Assembly (NCBI GenBank): GCA_019693395.1
Contig: JAAMXP010000197.1
Coordinates: forward strand, 1 to 20,442
Reading direction: 5' to 3'
DNA: 20,442 bases
Origin: Ettlia oleoabundans
Lineage: Eukaryota; Chlorophyta; Chlorophyceae; Chlamydomonadales
Made by a program: the position numbers and the translations under genes. Below, piece by piece: positions 1 to 8,481 of this stretch. The first letter of the stretch is position 1. Each line of letters begins with the position of its first letter. Under the pieces are notes generated by a model. The model was not told where the DNA came from, searched no databases, and worked only from the letters and a program-made list of their open reading frames with translations.

Positions 1-952
1 AGCCAGCAGCAGCCGGACCTAGCAGCCCTTAACGCAGCCATGCACGCAACCTTCACTCCTAAGGAAGTGGCTGAGCATGTCAAGCGGCTCAAACGGCGCA
101 AGGCGGTGACCGGCAGCATGCCACCATGGTTCCTCAAGGCAGCTGCAGCCAAGCTGACCCCCACGTTGGCAGCGCAGTTCAACGCCTGGATTAAGGTGGG
201 CCAGCTGCCGCCCACCGCTGCACGCAGCACCATTACCGCCATTCCCAAGGCAGGAGCAGCACCTGGAAGCTGTGATGGCCTGCGCGGTATTGCAGTGGGC
301 ACACTCCCAGCAAAATTGTTTGCAGCAATTCTGGAGCAGCGCGTCTCAGACTGGGCAGAGGCCAGCGGCAACAGAGCAGCAGGCCAGTTTGGTTTCCGCA
401 GGCGCCGCAGCACGGAGCAGGCAGCGCTGGTGTTACGCACGTTGCAAGACCAGCACCGCCAGCAGGGGCAGCAATTATGGGCATGCTTTGTGGATTTCAG
501 GAAGGCCTATGACACAGTCCCCCGGCAGCGGCTCTGGAATAAGCTGGCAGCATGCGGCCTCGGCGGCAGCTGGCTGCGGGCGGTACAGGCGTTGTACGCG
601 GACGTCCTAATGTCGGTACGCACTGCAGCCGGGCTGTCTCCTTGCTTTCAAGCCACCGTCGGCCTGAAGCAGGGCTGCCCGCTCAGCCCCACTCTGTTTG
701 GCCTGTACATTGATGATTTTGAGGCAGCTGTGCTGGCAGCGGCAGAGCGCGGCGAGCATTTGGACCTGCCCAGCTTCTTGGGCAGCGGCAGCGTGGTGCC
801 CCCCCTGTTGTATGCAGATGACATGGTGCTGTTGGCCACTCATGCAGACCATCTGTCAGCTATTATGCAAGCTTGAGTTGCTTTTGAGACCTCAGGAGAA
901 TGCTCAACGGACAAACACCTGGGCTGTCAAAGTGGTGAACAAGGCGGGGTGA
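1..952 (+). pseudogene. Non-LTR (LINE) retrotransposon RT domain, copy 1, 3'-broken
   Basis: This is the reverse-transcriptase domain of a LINE-type retroelement, which would copy element RNA into DNA at a nicked target. The frame is already open at base 1, so the ATG at 40 is probably internal and the N-terminus lies outside the window. Counting from that ATG, the RT blocks run in order: RGIAVGTLPAKLFA (about 82-95), GQFGFRRRRSTEQA (115-128), motif A FVDFRKAYD (150-158, Asp152), motif B GLKQGCPLSPTLFGLYID (208-225) and motif C YADDMVLLA (258-266, Asp260/261). All catalytic aspartates are present. The frame stops at TGA 874-876, just where the thumb should start. The +1 frame then continues the homology to about 952 (LELL..., TWAVKVVN in place of the usual TVNTAKTKVV), so a frameshift plus decay killed this copy. 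No connection domain or zinc knuckle follows. It belongs to the same family as 14850-16408. Confidence 0.9.
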
Positions 953-1660
953 CGGGGAGGATGCGTTGGGGGCTGGCTTGATGTGACAGAAGCCCGTGGC
1001 GGCTCATCTTCCTGGTTTGAGTAATGGACCAAACTTCTGTCATATTGTGATCTGTAGGCAAAGAGGCTTGCAAGTTGACAAACCTGCGGTGCACTGCCCA
1101 TGGCGTGGCTTGAACACAGCCACGGCAAGAAGGTGAGGGTGTAATTGATTTACTGCAACGGTGTAGTGGTGCTTGTCATGGCATTTATGGTGCGTGTGGC
1201 AGTATTGTGGCGGATGCAATGGTGCCAAAATGGTGACCCTGGCTGTGGCATTGGTGCTAGCGCCCCCCCGGATGCTGTTACCCTTATTTTCTCACCCCCA
1301 TCCCCATCTCGACACAGGCGTCCACCACTGCCACAATGGCTGAAAATGGAGGAATGGGCAGCCGAAGAAGATGAAGGGTGCAAGGTCAGACCACAAGGTG
1401 GTGCGTGCCGGCGGGTGGCCAAACCCGCAAGCCAAGGGGTGCCGGGGCGGCTGTGCCACCCCAGGTGGAATAACAGGTCAGCAACCGTACTTGCAGGTTG
1501 CCATCACTTTACTAGCAACGTTCTTCTTCATGCTGCGCCTTTTAAGAGCATTTAAACCCTTGTTTTGCTCACTTTCTTTAACGTGTGCTAAGGCTGTGCC
1601 TCTAAAAAGCTCAACTTATGGCACATCTAAGCAGATACATGTGCATGTATATGCACAGTA
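953..1660. other. No supported gene; decayed or intergenic sequence
   Basis: No homology-bearing frame is visible. A + strand frame from the ATG at 1336, in a good algal start context (gccacaATGG), is open for only 12 codons. The overlapping frame starting at the ATG in AAAATGGAGG reads MEEWAAEEDEGCK before a possible AAG/GTCAGA donor, but no partner exon was found. The piece may be 3' remains of the LINE or unrelated DNA. Confidence 0.4.
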
Positions 1661-1728
1661 AAAACACATTGTTTTGCCCGGGTAATTGCACACGCTTTTG
1701 ACCTGCCAGCATTTGCACAGCTTCCATA

Positions 1729-1751
1729 TAGATGTGCAACTTGCACATCTA
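1729..1751. repeat. Perfect 11-bp inverted repeat with 1-nt centre
   Basis: The arm TAGATGTGCAA (1729-1739) is followed by a single C and then its exact reverse complement TTGCACATCTA (1741-1751). The core GCACATCTAA also occurs at about 1621-1631, and several GTGCAA/TTGCAC words lie between 1680 and 1830. It could be a cruciform, a homodimer binding site or the end of a small non-autonomous element. No flanking target duplication was recognised. Confidence 0.75.
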
Positions 1752-1877
1752 AACGCACAATCCTAGTATTTGCAGAATAGAATTTTTAGGTGCAACAGGT
1801 CACTGCACGGAGCTAATAAGGTGTGCAAGTTGCAAGTCAAACTGAAGGGGAGAAAAGGTGTGCAAAATGGGGTCAGT

Positions 1878-2336
1878 TTAGTAGTGGCTATGTTTCAGAG
1901 GCATTGAAAGTGTGTTGGGGCCATGCTGTACACCTTCGTGCCTTGTTACGACGCTGCTGGACGCTGAAAAGCAAGCCAAAACAAATATATTGGGGTGACA
2001 CAAGCGCAACGATGCTTCTTCTGTCGCTATAGCAGTCCCCCATATCGTGCAATATAAGGGTCTCTCTGCTGGCCAGCAACCTGCCTTCAACCCATTCACC
2101 CCAGTCCAGCCACGTTCACTTGTTGTGCAGATGTTGTAGTGAGGTATGGATTGGACAACCGTGATGTTGTTTGGCAAACAGGTCAGCAACATGTTCACAT
2201 GGCTCTTGGAGTCTATGACTGCCACAGCATTGGTAGTACACACATCGGTTTGCTTATGCAGTGAATGCAGTGTGAACGGGTAATCCGCAAATTTTGTTTG
2301 CAGGCAGCAGCTCAGGCGGAAGGCGGTCAAGAGCAA
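1878..2336 (-). CDS. Weak ORF, unrecognised (152 codons, no upstream ATG)
   Basis: This frame is open between stops. Its first ATG is internal, at the NMLLTCLPNN segment, so it would have to be an internal exon or a remnant. The stretch AVAVIDSKSHVNMLLTCLPN has a protein-like hydrophobic pattern and faintly recalls the strand-turn segment that follows the catalytic core in piggyBac-type transposases. No catalytic residues or Cys-rich tail can be pointed to, so the resemblance is speculation. The C-terminal part looks random. It may well be non-coding. Confidence 0.18.
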   Translation of the reverse strand: MLLTAFRLSCCLQTKFADYPFTLHSLHKQTDVCTTNAVAVIDSKSHVNMLLTCLPNNITVVQSIPHYNICTTSERGWTGVNGLKAGCWPAERPLYCTIWGTAIATEEASLRLCHPNIFVLACFSASSSVVTRHEGVQHGPNTLSMPLKHSHY

Positions 2337-2769
2337 GATGCTACCATGCCAGGGGCATTTCAGGTGTTTGCTTGGGTGTTGGCAACAAAGTTTAACCTGC
2401 TTATGGGTTTGTGAAATGCACCATTGTGTTTATGGTGGCAGGCAAACAGCAAACCATGTGCGCTGTTTGCACATTGCTATAAATTTGTTCAACGCCATCA
2501 AGTGTGATTTATTGCTGTCCCTTATTTCACAGGCACGTGCAAGCTAACCAAAGCGGCGAAGCATGCACCACTCAAGCAAGATGGGAAGAAGGCCTGGCAG
2601 CCAGCAGTAGGGCAGACTGCAAGGTTGTGAGCACCGAGGCGGGGAGGATGACTATCTTGACTCTGACTGATATGTCTCCTTTGACTCTTTCAGCCATATG
2701 GCATTGCTGTATGCAAGCAGATGTTACTACTTGCTTTGGCTGTAATGGCCACTTCTGTGGATATCTACT

Positions 2770-2954
2770 GTCTATAGACCGTACCGTGTATGTGAATGCC
2801 TGTTAAAGGTCAGTCGCCTCAATCAACGTGTCTGAGAGGTCTATGAGAGGTCTATCAAACCTTTAAGAATGTCTACCAGACGTCACAACTGTGCCAAGGT
2901 CTATAGAGGTTCATAGACGTCTGGGCTCACATCACTCAACGCGGAGTGACGTCA
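2770..2954. repeat. Cluster of GTCTAT and GACGTC palindromes
   Basis: GTCTATAGAC (2770-2779) is a perfect palindrome. GAGAGGTCTAT occurs twice in perfect tandem (2834-2844, 2845-2855). CCAGACGTC (2876-2884) is the exact inverse of GACGTCTGG (2916-2924), with another AGGTCTATAGAGG between them. TGACGTCA, a consensus CRE/bZIP palindrome, lies at 2947-2954. This density of related dyads within 185 bp suggests either a regulatory module or the end of a mobile element. Confidence 0.6.
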
Positions 2955-3066
2955 GCCGTGCGTGGCATTCCGCAAGCCCTCGCGGCTACTCCATAGTAGA
3001 ACTCAGCTCGTCGAGAGCATTATTTCTGTATCTAACTGGCCCCTGCCCCTGATATATGAGTCAAGA

Positions 3067-3093
3067 TTTCCCGCCCTACAAATGGGCGGGAAA
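3067..3093. promoter_or_regulatory. E2F/DP-like inverted repeat
   Basis: TTTCCCGCCC (3067-3076) and GGGCGGGAAA (3084-3093) form a perfect 10-bp inverted repeat with a 7-nt spacer. Each arm matches the E2F/DP consensus TTTSSCGC conserved in plants, algae and animals. Two further GGGAAA words follow (3098-3103, 3117-3122) in the repeated context CGTGGGAAAT. In green algae such sites control S-phase genes. Here no confident gene lies immediately downstream: the nearest + strand ATG frame is 3241-3465 and the nuclease gene begins about 1.1 kb away. Function is inferred from motif alone. Confidence 0.45.
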
Positions 3094-3240
3094 CGGTGGG
3101 AAATCAAGCTAACCGTGGGAAATGAGTCCACCTGCTCAGAACAGCTAGCCTTGGGCACCATCCCTGTGACCCTGTGTTGACGCCTGATGTTTTATCCTTG
3201 GTTCCAGAACTCCTTTGTCGATGCTTAACCATCGTGTGAA

Positions 3241-3465
3241 ATGTTAATGCCGGCTCCACCTGCCACCTACCGGGCCCCGCCTAACCTCATGCACCAGCGG
3301 CAAGCACGGCAAGCAACCGAGCTGATGTTACTGGGCTTGTGGTTCGCAGTTTGCTTATTTCCAAATATCGATGATTGTCTCAGAGGCAAGCTGGTTCCAT
3401 CAGCAGGGCAAAGCCTCCATGATCCACACAAGCTTACCTTTAGCAAATATTTGCGGTCGGACTGA
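3241..3465 (+). CDS. Small ORF of 74 aa, unrecognised
   Basis: This frame has an ATG start and a TGA stop and lies about 150 bp downstream of the E2F-like inverted repeat, which is the main reason to list it. Residues 29-40 (LMLLGLWFAVCL) form a short hydrophobic stretch that could be one membrane helix. No family is recognised. A second overlapping + frame (ATG 3371 to TGA 3649, 92 aa) is equally plausible, so the coding status of 3240-3650 is unresolved. Confidence 0.18.
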   Translation: MLMPAPPATYRAPPNLMHQRQARQATELMLLGLWFAVCLFPNIDDCLRGKLVPSAGQSLHDPHKLTFSKYLRSD

Positions 3466-3649
3466 ATGTCCAAGCCTCGACCCCTGGAGTCGGCCGGCAA
3501 CGGCGGCACCAGTGGCAACGCAGAAGCTCAGCAGCGACGGAAGCATCAGCTGCGTTTCCAGAATGATATCTTGTGTAGTCTCCGATCCAAGAGCGCAAGA
3601 GCCACCCGAAGTTGCGTGCGTTGGTAAAGACTTCGCTGGCCAGGCTTGA

Positions 3650-4241
3650 CTGGATTTGCGCTAGACTTCCGCTTATGCTGTGCTAATTGCAAGCTTGCAG
3701 CCTTCCTAGCCGCCTTGCAGACCCAGCTCGCATCCTGCCTCCTGGTGGCTAGCAGTACAGCAAGTACCAACAAGTGCTAGAGGAATTGTCGAACGCCTCT
3801 GTGTGCGTAACTATCCGTCGACTATCGGTTGCGCAGATCCTCTTGCTGTTCAGCTGGAAGACTGGCTGCAAAGCTTGCCGCGTTGCCGTTCCGCTGCACT
3901 TGACCTCTATCTCGCGGGCAGGAGACGCTCAGCCCTTCCGGATAGCAGGCTTTGGGGCGGCTTGCCGCTGCGTTAGCCGCGTGCTGCTGTGGCGCTGCCA
4001 AGGTGAGTTGCCGCCCCCAACTGTCGTGAATGACCCTGTTTTTGCCATTTACCAACGTGCTATGCATGGTTTGGGGGTGGGTATTGGACCTGTCTACAGC
4101 TGGCGGCAGGCTGGTCACATGCGGTGAGAAGTTTTGTTGGTGTGATTCGGCATTGAGCTGCAGGTTTGTGAGGGAGCGTGTTGTCATCTTGTTGGTGCTT
4201 GGCGGGCTGGTGAGCTACCACTGGAGGGGCCATGCTCTAGG
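3650..4241 (+). other. Upstream region or possible 5' leader of the nuclease gene
   Basis: No frame here has convincing protein character. A strong splice donor AAG/GTGAGT at 4002/4003 and an acceptor GCTGCAG ending at 4163 could remove a 161-nt 5'-UTR intron. The preceding frame (3774-4002) is Cys-rich and does not join in phase with the gene downstream. A shorter donor at about 4123 (GCG/GTGAGA) would leave an intron of only about 41 nt, which is unlikely. Confidence 0.3.
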
Positions 4242-5113
4242 ATGAGTGACAACAAGACCATTAATCCACGCGACAAGGAACCACGGTGCGGTTTGCTTGA
4301 AACAAACCTGCTGCGTATGATGTATTTGAGCTTTAGGCGTGCCTTGCGTTCCAATCGGGTTGGTTTTATGCTCGCTGCAGAACTATGACAAGCGATGCTG
4401 AACACCTCACGCTGGATCAATACAAGGAAAAGTTCGCAGCGAATGTCTACCATATGAGCGTCACCGTGAGAAACCTTGCTGTTCACATGAAACAACTGAC
4501 GGGTTGGCATGAAAATCAAACCATGGCTTATGAAGCCCTGGCCGCTAACATTCTCAAGCAGTACATCATCAAGTCAGGGACCAGCACACAAGTTACGGAG
4601 GATCACATCACAGAGATGCCCCGTAATTACACCAAGATCGACCACAAGAAGTATGCCACGGTTTTCAAGGATAAGTTTCCTCGAGGTGTGGAATGGGACG
4701 GGGCGTTGTTTGTTGATTACCCTACCACCCAGTCGTTGGCCTTGTATCTGATTGAAGCCAAGACCACCATTGCAACATCAGACATACGTGACATGACTGA
4801 GCGCATTAGGCGCACAAAGACGTTTATTGAGTTGTGTCATAACAAAGAACTTCCTGGATCCAATGCACCTAGGCCATTAAAGGCTCTTTGTGATGCATGG
4901 TCAGAATGGGGCGTGCCATCATCCTTTTGTGGCGTTGTCCTTGCACATAATTTCACTGACGCCATGCTTCAAGCTGCTGAAGAGGAAAAGATCACATGCA
5001 TTTGCCTCGATGGGTCTGCCTATGTTATTCACCGCCCCTGGCTCAAAACAGATAAGATTCTGAGATTTGAGCAGATTGACAGTGCCACTTTCTTTGGTTC
5101 TGATGATTTTTGA
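4242..5113 (+). CDS. PD-(D/E)XK-fold nuclease-like protein, two exons
   Basis: Likely a nuclease-fold protein acting on nucleic acid; substrate and location are unknown. Model: exon 1 4242-4285 (ATG; 14 codons plus 2 nt), intron 4286-4380 (95 nt, donor GTGCGG, acceptor GCTGCAG), exon 2 4381-5113. The split codon restores the frame and gives about 258 residues. A simpler model starts at ATG 4385 (242 aa). Numbering from that ATG, the core motif is EWDGALF (103-109) followed by LYLIEAKTT (120-128), i.e. Asp105 and Glu124-x-Lys126 on adjacent strands, the hallmark of the restriction-endonuclease-like fold. Glu50 in an upstream helix could be the fourth acid. A late segment (about 183-213, GVVLAHNF... 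to ICLDGSAY) fits the closing strand-helix-strand. Similar domains occur in eukaryotic hypothetical, Crinkler-type and transposon-associated proteins; which of these applies is not decidable. No signal peptide is seen. All motif residues are intact. Confidence 0.7.
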
Positions 5114-5132
5114 TGGCAGGCGCCAACATCAA

Positions 5133-5137
5133 TGTAA
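5133..5137 (+). terminator. TGTAA polyadenylation signal after the nuclease gene
   Basis: TGTAA, the chlorophyte equivalent of AATAAA, lies 20 nt past the TGA at 5111-5113. The 3' UTR would be unusually short, so a later signal could also be used. Confidence 0.4.
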
Positions 5138-5160
5138 CATACAACCATAACTGATGCCAG

Positions 5161-5337
5161 ATGCTGATGTGGAATGAGCTGGTGCCGCTGGGGAGTCAGG
5201 TGGACAATATGGTCAGGAGCTGCCGTGCTGCCTATCGCTGCCACGGCCACCTGCACCTCCCTGCGGCCGCTGTGCAAAGACTAATGATAGTTCAGCTTGT
5301 TGGTATTAGCTTTTGTCTGTCATTTTTGGCGGACTGA
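5161..5337 (+). CDS. Small ORF of 58 aa, unrecognised
   Basis: This is an ATG-to-TGA frame directly downstream of the nuclease gene. It begins MLMWNELVPLGSQVDN, which has amphipathic, protein-like composition, and ends in a hydrophobic segment (LVGISFCLSFLAD). The sharp change in composition near residue 45 suggests that only the first part may have been coding, for example an exon fragment. No family is recognised, and it has no splice evidence. Confidence 0.2.
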   Translation: MLMWNELVPLGSQVDNMVRSCRAAYRCHGHLHLPAAAVQRLMIVQLVGISFCLSFLAD

Positions 5338-6079
5338 AAGTTTTACATGGGTCCAGGGCGGCGACACGCCGTACAGGTATGCCAGGGTGGCACTACCCGT
5401 AGTGTGTGGGGGTTGCTCTGACCCTGCCAATGGATAGATCTCGGCTCGTGAGTTCCCTGGTAGCTCCCGCGTCGTTTTTATGCCCTTTGCGACATATTTC
5501 GAGATGCGACGTATTTTCGAGATAGCTTTGGGATTCCAGGCAGGACACCCACCCACCCCCAGTTGATGCTGACGCGGTACTTCTGGGCCCCCCCTGCGAG
5601 CTCCCCCCTGCACTACATCGCAAAATTGCCGTGCCGCGACATTTTGGAACCACCACACAGTCGCAGAGAGCCAGCGGGGCCATACGTATACGAGGGAGCG
5701 GCCATACAGCAGGCAGCTGGTAGCAGATGGCGGCAGCGGTCAGCTGTGCACAGCATCAATAAAATGCAACTGGGCAGGCAGGTGGCTGGCGTGCACCCTT
5801 AATTTGCTCACCACCTATTCAGCTAGTGTTTTGCCACAATACTATCCATCATGACCACTTGATGATGGCCAAATTAGCAGGCTGCCACTAGCAACATGCC
5901 AGCAACAAGGACCCGACCACAACACAACAGAAATGCAAGTGGGGGAAGCAGGTTGCTGTTGTGCACCTCGGAGTCCTGCCATTACATATTCCATTTCAAA
6001 CCAGCCCTTCAACTAGCATGCTATAGGGCAGGTGCTCAATGGACCGGAGTGACTGATTATGTGGCAGCTGCCAACATTA
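5338..6079. other. No supported gene; short tandem repeat inside
   Basis: Several 60-110 codon frames overlap on both strands (for example + 5563-5802, - 5320-5658), none with recognisable motifs. An imperfect 17-18 bp tandem duplication lies at 5489-5523 (GCGACATATTTCGAGAT then GCGACGTATTTTCGAGAT). The right part (about 5980-6261) is probably 3' UTR of the minus-strand gene at 6262-8112. Confidence 0.4.
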
Positions 6080-6084
6080 TTACA
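6080..6084 (-). terminator. TGTAA polyadenylation signal for the Q-rich gene
   Basis: TTACA on + (TGTAA on -) lies 178 nt past the predicted TGA at 6262-6264. A second copy lies at 5982-5986. Spacing fits a normal short algal 3' UTR. Confidence 0.4.
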
Positions 6085-6261
6085 CGAAGGCATACTATCG
6101 TCGTAAGACAGCAAAACTCGTGTGCCGGCCTTCTCTGTATTTAATATAAGTGCAGTGAAAATGAAGCCATGGCTAACAATGCTCAAACCAGCTGGCAATA
6201 GTGCAATAATTCATAATACTAGAATCAGTCCCTCTTTGTATATGTACATACAAGCAGTGAC

Positions 6262-8112
6262 TCAGTCGCTATCCCCATCCTCTGCGTCCACCTCTGCCTC
6301 CCCCGCACTGCTGCCATACAGCTGCAGCATATAGGTGGTAAGGCCTGGGGCTTGCCATTCTTGGCCACCAATCGCTCCTCCTCCAGGTCACGTGCCACCT
6401 CAAAAGCTGACACGGATCGGCCTGTCCGCATGGCCTTCTCAGACGTCACCTCCTCCACATGTTTTACGATTTTTTCCAAATCTGTGGCATGGCGTGCCAG
6501 CCAACAGCAGTTGCTGTCACACAGTTGAACAGGAAGCTATGCATGCAACAGCGCTACTGCCACCTAGCCACCTAGCCAGACTCCTGTCCACCGCTGCTTG
6601 ACAAAGTTCTTGCGCCACTCCGGCTTCTCGTGGGGCCGTGTCTCTTTTGCCTGCTTTTCCTGTGAGGTGGGTATTGGCCGATCGCCATGAAAGAAGCAAC
6701 GCACCCGTTAACATGTATAATTATAATGGAGTGTGGCAGTGGCAGGGAGTGTGCAAGGGCCCCCCCTTCCCCCACCACATCCGCCACCCCCCACCCCACC
6801 CACCCACCACCCACACCCAAAACTCAACAACAGGACAATGCTTGATTGCTTACCTTGTCCTTCCGAGACATGCCATCTTCCCCTGGCTTTGCCCACCAGT
6901 CATACACCTACAAGAATGAACACACTCAATTTTGTTGGCACACGCACGGCTACAAAGCAAATGTTTACTACCATCCCTTCAACCCGGGCGCCACGCCAAC
7001 CGTGCTCACCCCCTTAATGCCACCATTGGACTTGAACCAGTTCAGATTGGGGAGCTCGCGTGGCTGGCCAGCGGTGTCTCGCCGCGAGCCCGGGCGCTTG
7101 CGCTTGTTGCTGCCTTTGTCAGCCCCGCTGCCAACACCAACACCAGCAGTGCTTTGCACCACAGGCACCATTGCCATTGGTTGCATACCCCCGTAGCTGG
7201 TCAGCTGCAACATCTGCTGGTGAACCAGTTATTGCTGTTGCATTTGCTGCTGCAACATGCTCAGCTGCTGCTGTTGCTGTAGTTGCTGCAACTGCAGCTG
7301 TGGCGCTGGCAGCGCCATGCCAAGCATTGCATTCTGCGTTGCTGCTGCGGCGCCAATGATGTGTGAGAGGTGCGGCTGCTGACCAAAGACTGGCCCATGC
7401 TGCAGCGTGCTGGACATAATGGCTGAGTACGGTGCAGTGTAAGGCAACGTCTGCTCCGATAAGAACTGCGTGCTGAGCGCTGCGCCGCCTGCCCCCCTTG
7501 GGGCCAGTGATGGCTGGTTGATGGGCACTTGATGCATCAATGCTTGCACTACCGGATGTGGCTGCGGCATGCAATACTGCTGTTGCTGCTGCGGTGCCCC
7601 CAGAAGCTGGTGCTGCTGCTGGTGCTGCTGCTGGTGCTGCTGGGGCGCAGCCGGCTGCGGCAAGGTTGCGGCTGGAAGCTGGTGCTGCTGCTGGTGCTGC
7701 AGCGGCGCCGCCGACTGCGGCAAGGTTGCGGCTGGAAGCTGGTGCTGCTGCTGGTGCTGCTGGGGCGCAGCCGGCTGCGGCAAGGCCGCGAACGAGCAAG
7801 GCGTAGATTCAGCTGTTGTTCATGCCCCGGCTGCTCAAACATGCTAAGCACTGATGCCATGACCGCATCAGCTGGGCCTGCGCCTGCGCTGTTATCATCT
7901 GTGCCCTGGACCTCGCCACCCGCCAGAGATGCTGTTTGTGCGCTGGCACCTAGCATGAGCATAGGCAGCAGTCGCCTCCAGGCTGCGTCCCAGGCTGTTG
8001 CTGCGCAGGTTGTTGCAAGCCTGGACCGCTCGGAGCGTGTGCTGGGTGCCATTATTTGTGGCTGCTGCGTCAGCTGGCCCCCACTCCAGTCCACAGAAAC
8101 CATTGGTGGCAT
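6262..8112 (-). CDS. Q-rich protein with GCR1_C-like DNA-binding C-terminus, multi-exon, interrupted
   Basis: Probable nuclear DNA-binding protein. Exons joining in phase: Q-rich exon to 7010 (donor GTGAGC); 6854-6907 (VYDWWAKPGEDGMSRKDK); 6572-6659 (EKQAKETRPHEKPEWRKNF, then VKQRWTGVWL); 6262-6481 (DLEKIVKHVEEVTSEKAM onward). The pattern of Trp/Tyr, basic linker, EWRK, RW and then a long IVKHVEE helix resembles the GCR1_C domain (PF12550) of yeast Gcr1 and of Crypton-type elements. This is resemblance, not proof. A basic NLS-like NKRKRPGSRR precedes it. Upstream are a poly-Q region and a 20-residue repeat. The proposed start is ATG 8112 (context gccacaATGC), reading MPPMVSVDWSGGQ. Three interruptions exist: a frame change near 7790 between the N-terminal and Q-rich frames, TAA at 7229-7231 inside QQQMQQQ/LVHQQM, and a 1-nt shift near 6343, after which the tail reads TYMLQLYG... 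ending DAEDGDSD-TGA. Either a young pseudogene, an assembly with indels, or partly recoded. Confidence 0.6.
6660..6853 (-). other. Intron 2 of the Q-rich gene, with G-quadruplex-prone tract
   Basis: Donor AAG/GTAAGC (6853) and acceptor CCTCACAG (6660) bound a 194-nt intron. On the + strand it holds C-runs at 6787-6792, 6794-6797, 6799-6801 and 6803-6805, i.e. four G-runs separated by single bases on the transcribed RNA, a textbook G-quadruplex pattern. Confidence 0.6.
7605..7790. repeat. 60-bp coding minisatellite, about 3 copies
   Basis: Full copies at 7621-7680 and 7681-7740, and a partial copy at 7741-7790, have period exactly 60; a fourth partial starts at 7605. The period is a multiple of three. 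On - it encodes a 20-residue unit LPQPAAPQQHQQQHQLPAAT. Copy 2 differs from copies 1 and 3 in the PQSAAPLQ segment. Confidence 0.9.
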
Positions 8113-8139
8113 TGTGGCAAACCTGCAGCAACGGAGTGT

Positions 8140-8481
8140 TTATGACACTGTTGGAAAATCAACATAGACAAGGCAGGGAAGCTTGGAGGGCAGCAGAGTG
8201 CAGGCCAAGGCGGGAGGCAGGCGGCAGCAGGCAGGGGGTGGGGCGGGGCCCGCTGGCAGGCGCTGCCAATACGCAGCGATTGAGTAGCATACCAAGGCGT
8301 CAGAAATAAACACCAGCGCACCTCGGGACAGCGGCAACTTGAAGTTGGGGGGTAATCGCCTGAGCTGCCCCAACCCACTCGCGGCAGATCCCATCTCGCA
8401 CCAGAATTCATAAGGTCCCGGACGCACGGCTCTGCCGCGGCAGACGGCGCCTCGGGCGAGGGAACCCAGCATGTGGGCCAT
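8140..8481 (-). CDS. Weak ORF, candidate upstream exon, unrecognised
   Basis: The start is ATG 8481, and the frame begins MAHMLGSLARGAVCRGRAVR, an Arg-rich, acid-free leader like an organelle-targeting peptide. The sequence down to FISDAL (about 8296) looks more protein-like than the proline/cysteine-rich remainder, which suggests a donor near TTG/GTATGC or further upstream. One join, donor TCTG/GTGCGA (about 8403) to acceptor GCTGCAG (about 8129), would lead in phase into the MPPMVSV frame of the Q-rich gene. It is equally possible that this is chance. Confidence 0.2.
   Translation of the reverse strand: MAHMLGSLARGAVCRGRAVRPGPYEFWCEMGSAASGLGQLRRLPPNFKLPLSRGALVFISDALVCYSIAAYWQRLPAGPAPPPACCRLPPALACTLLPSKLPCLVYVDFPTVS

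Noticed and set aside
3822..4187. 121-aa minus ORF with ATG at 4187
   Set aside because: Lies opposite the probable leader of the nuclease gene, shows no motif and no splice partners.
7605..7790. Regular 60-bp repeats resembling a CRISPR array
   Set aside because: The copies are contiguous with no unique spacers and lie inside a eukaryotic coding frame; this is a minisatellite.
7119..7799. Long Ala/Pro-rich and Ser/Thr-rich frames overlapping the Q-rich frame on -, and Cys/Leu-rich frames on +
   Set aside because: They are alternative readings of the same CAG/CTG triplet repeat. Only the Q-rich frame continues into phase-consistent exons.
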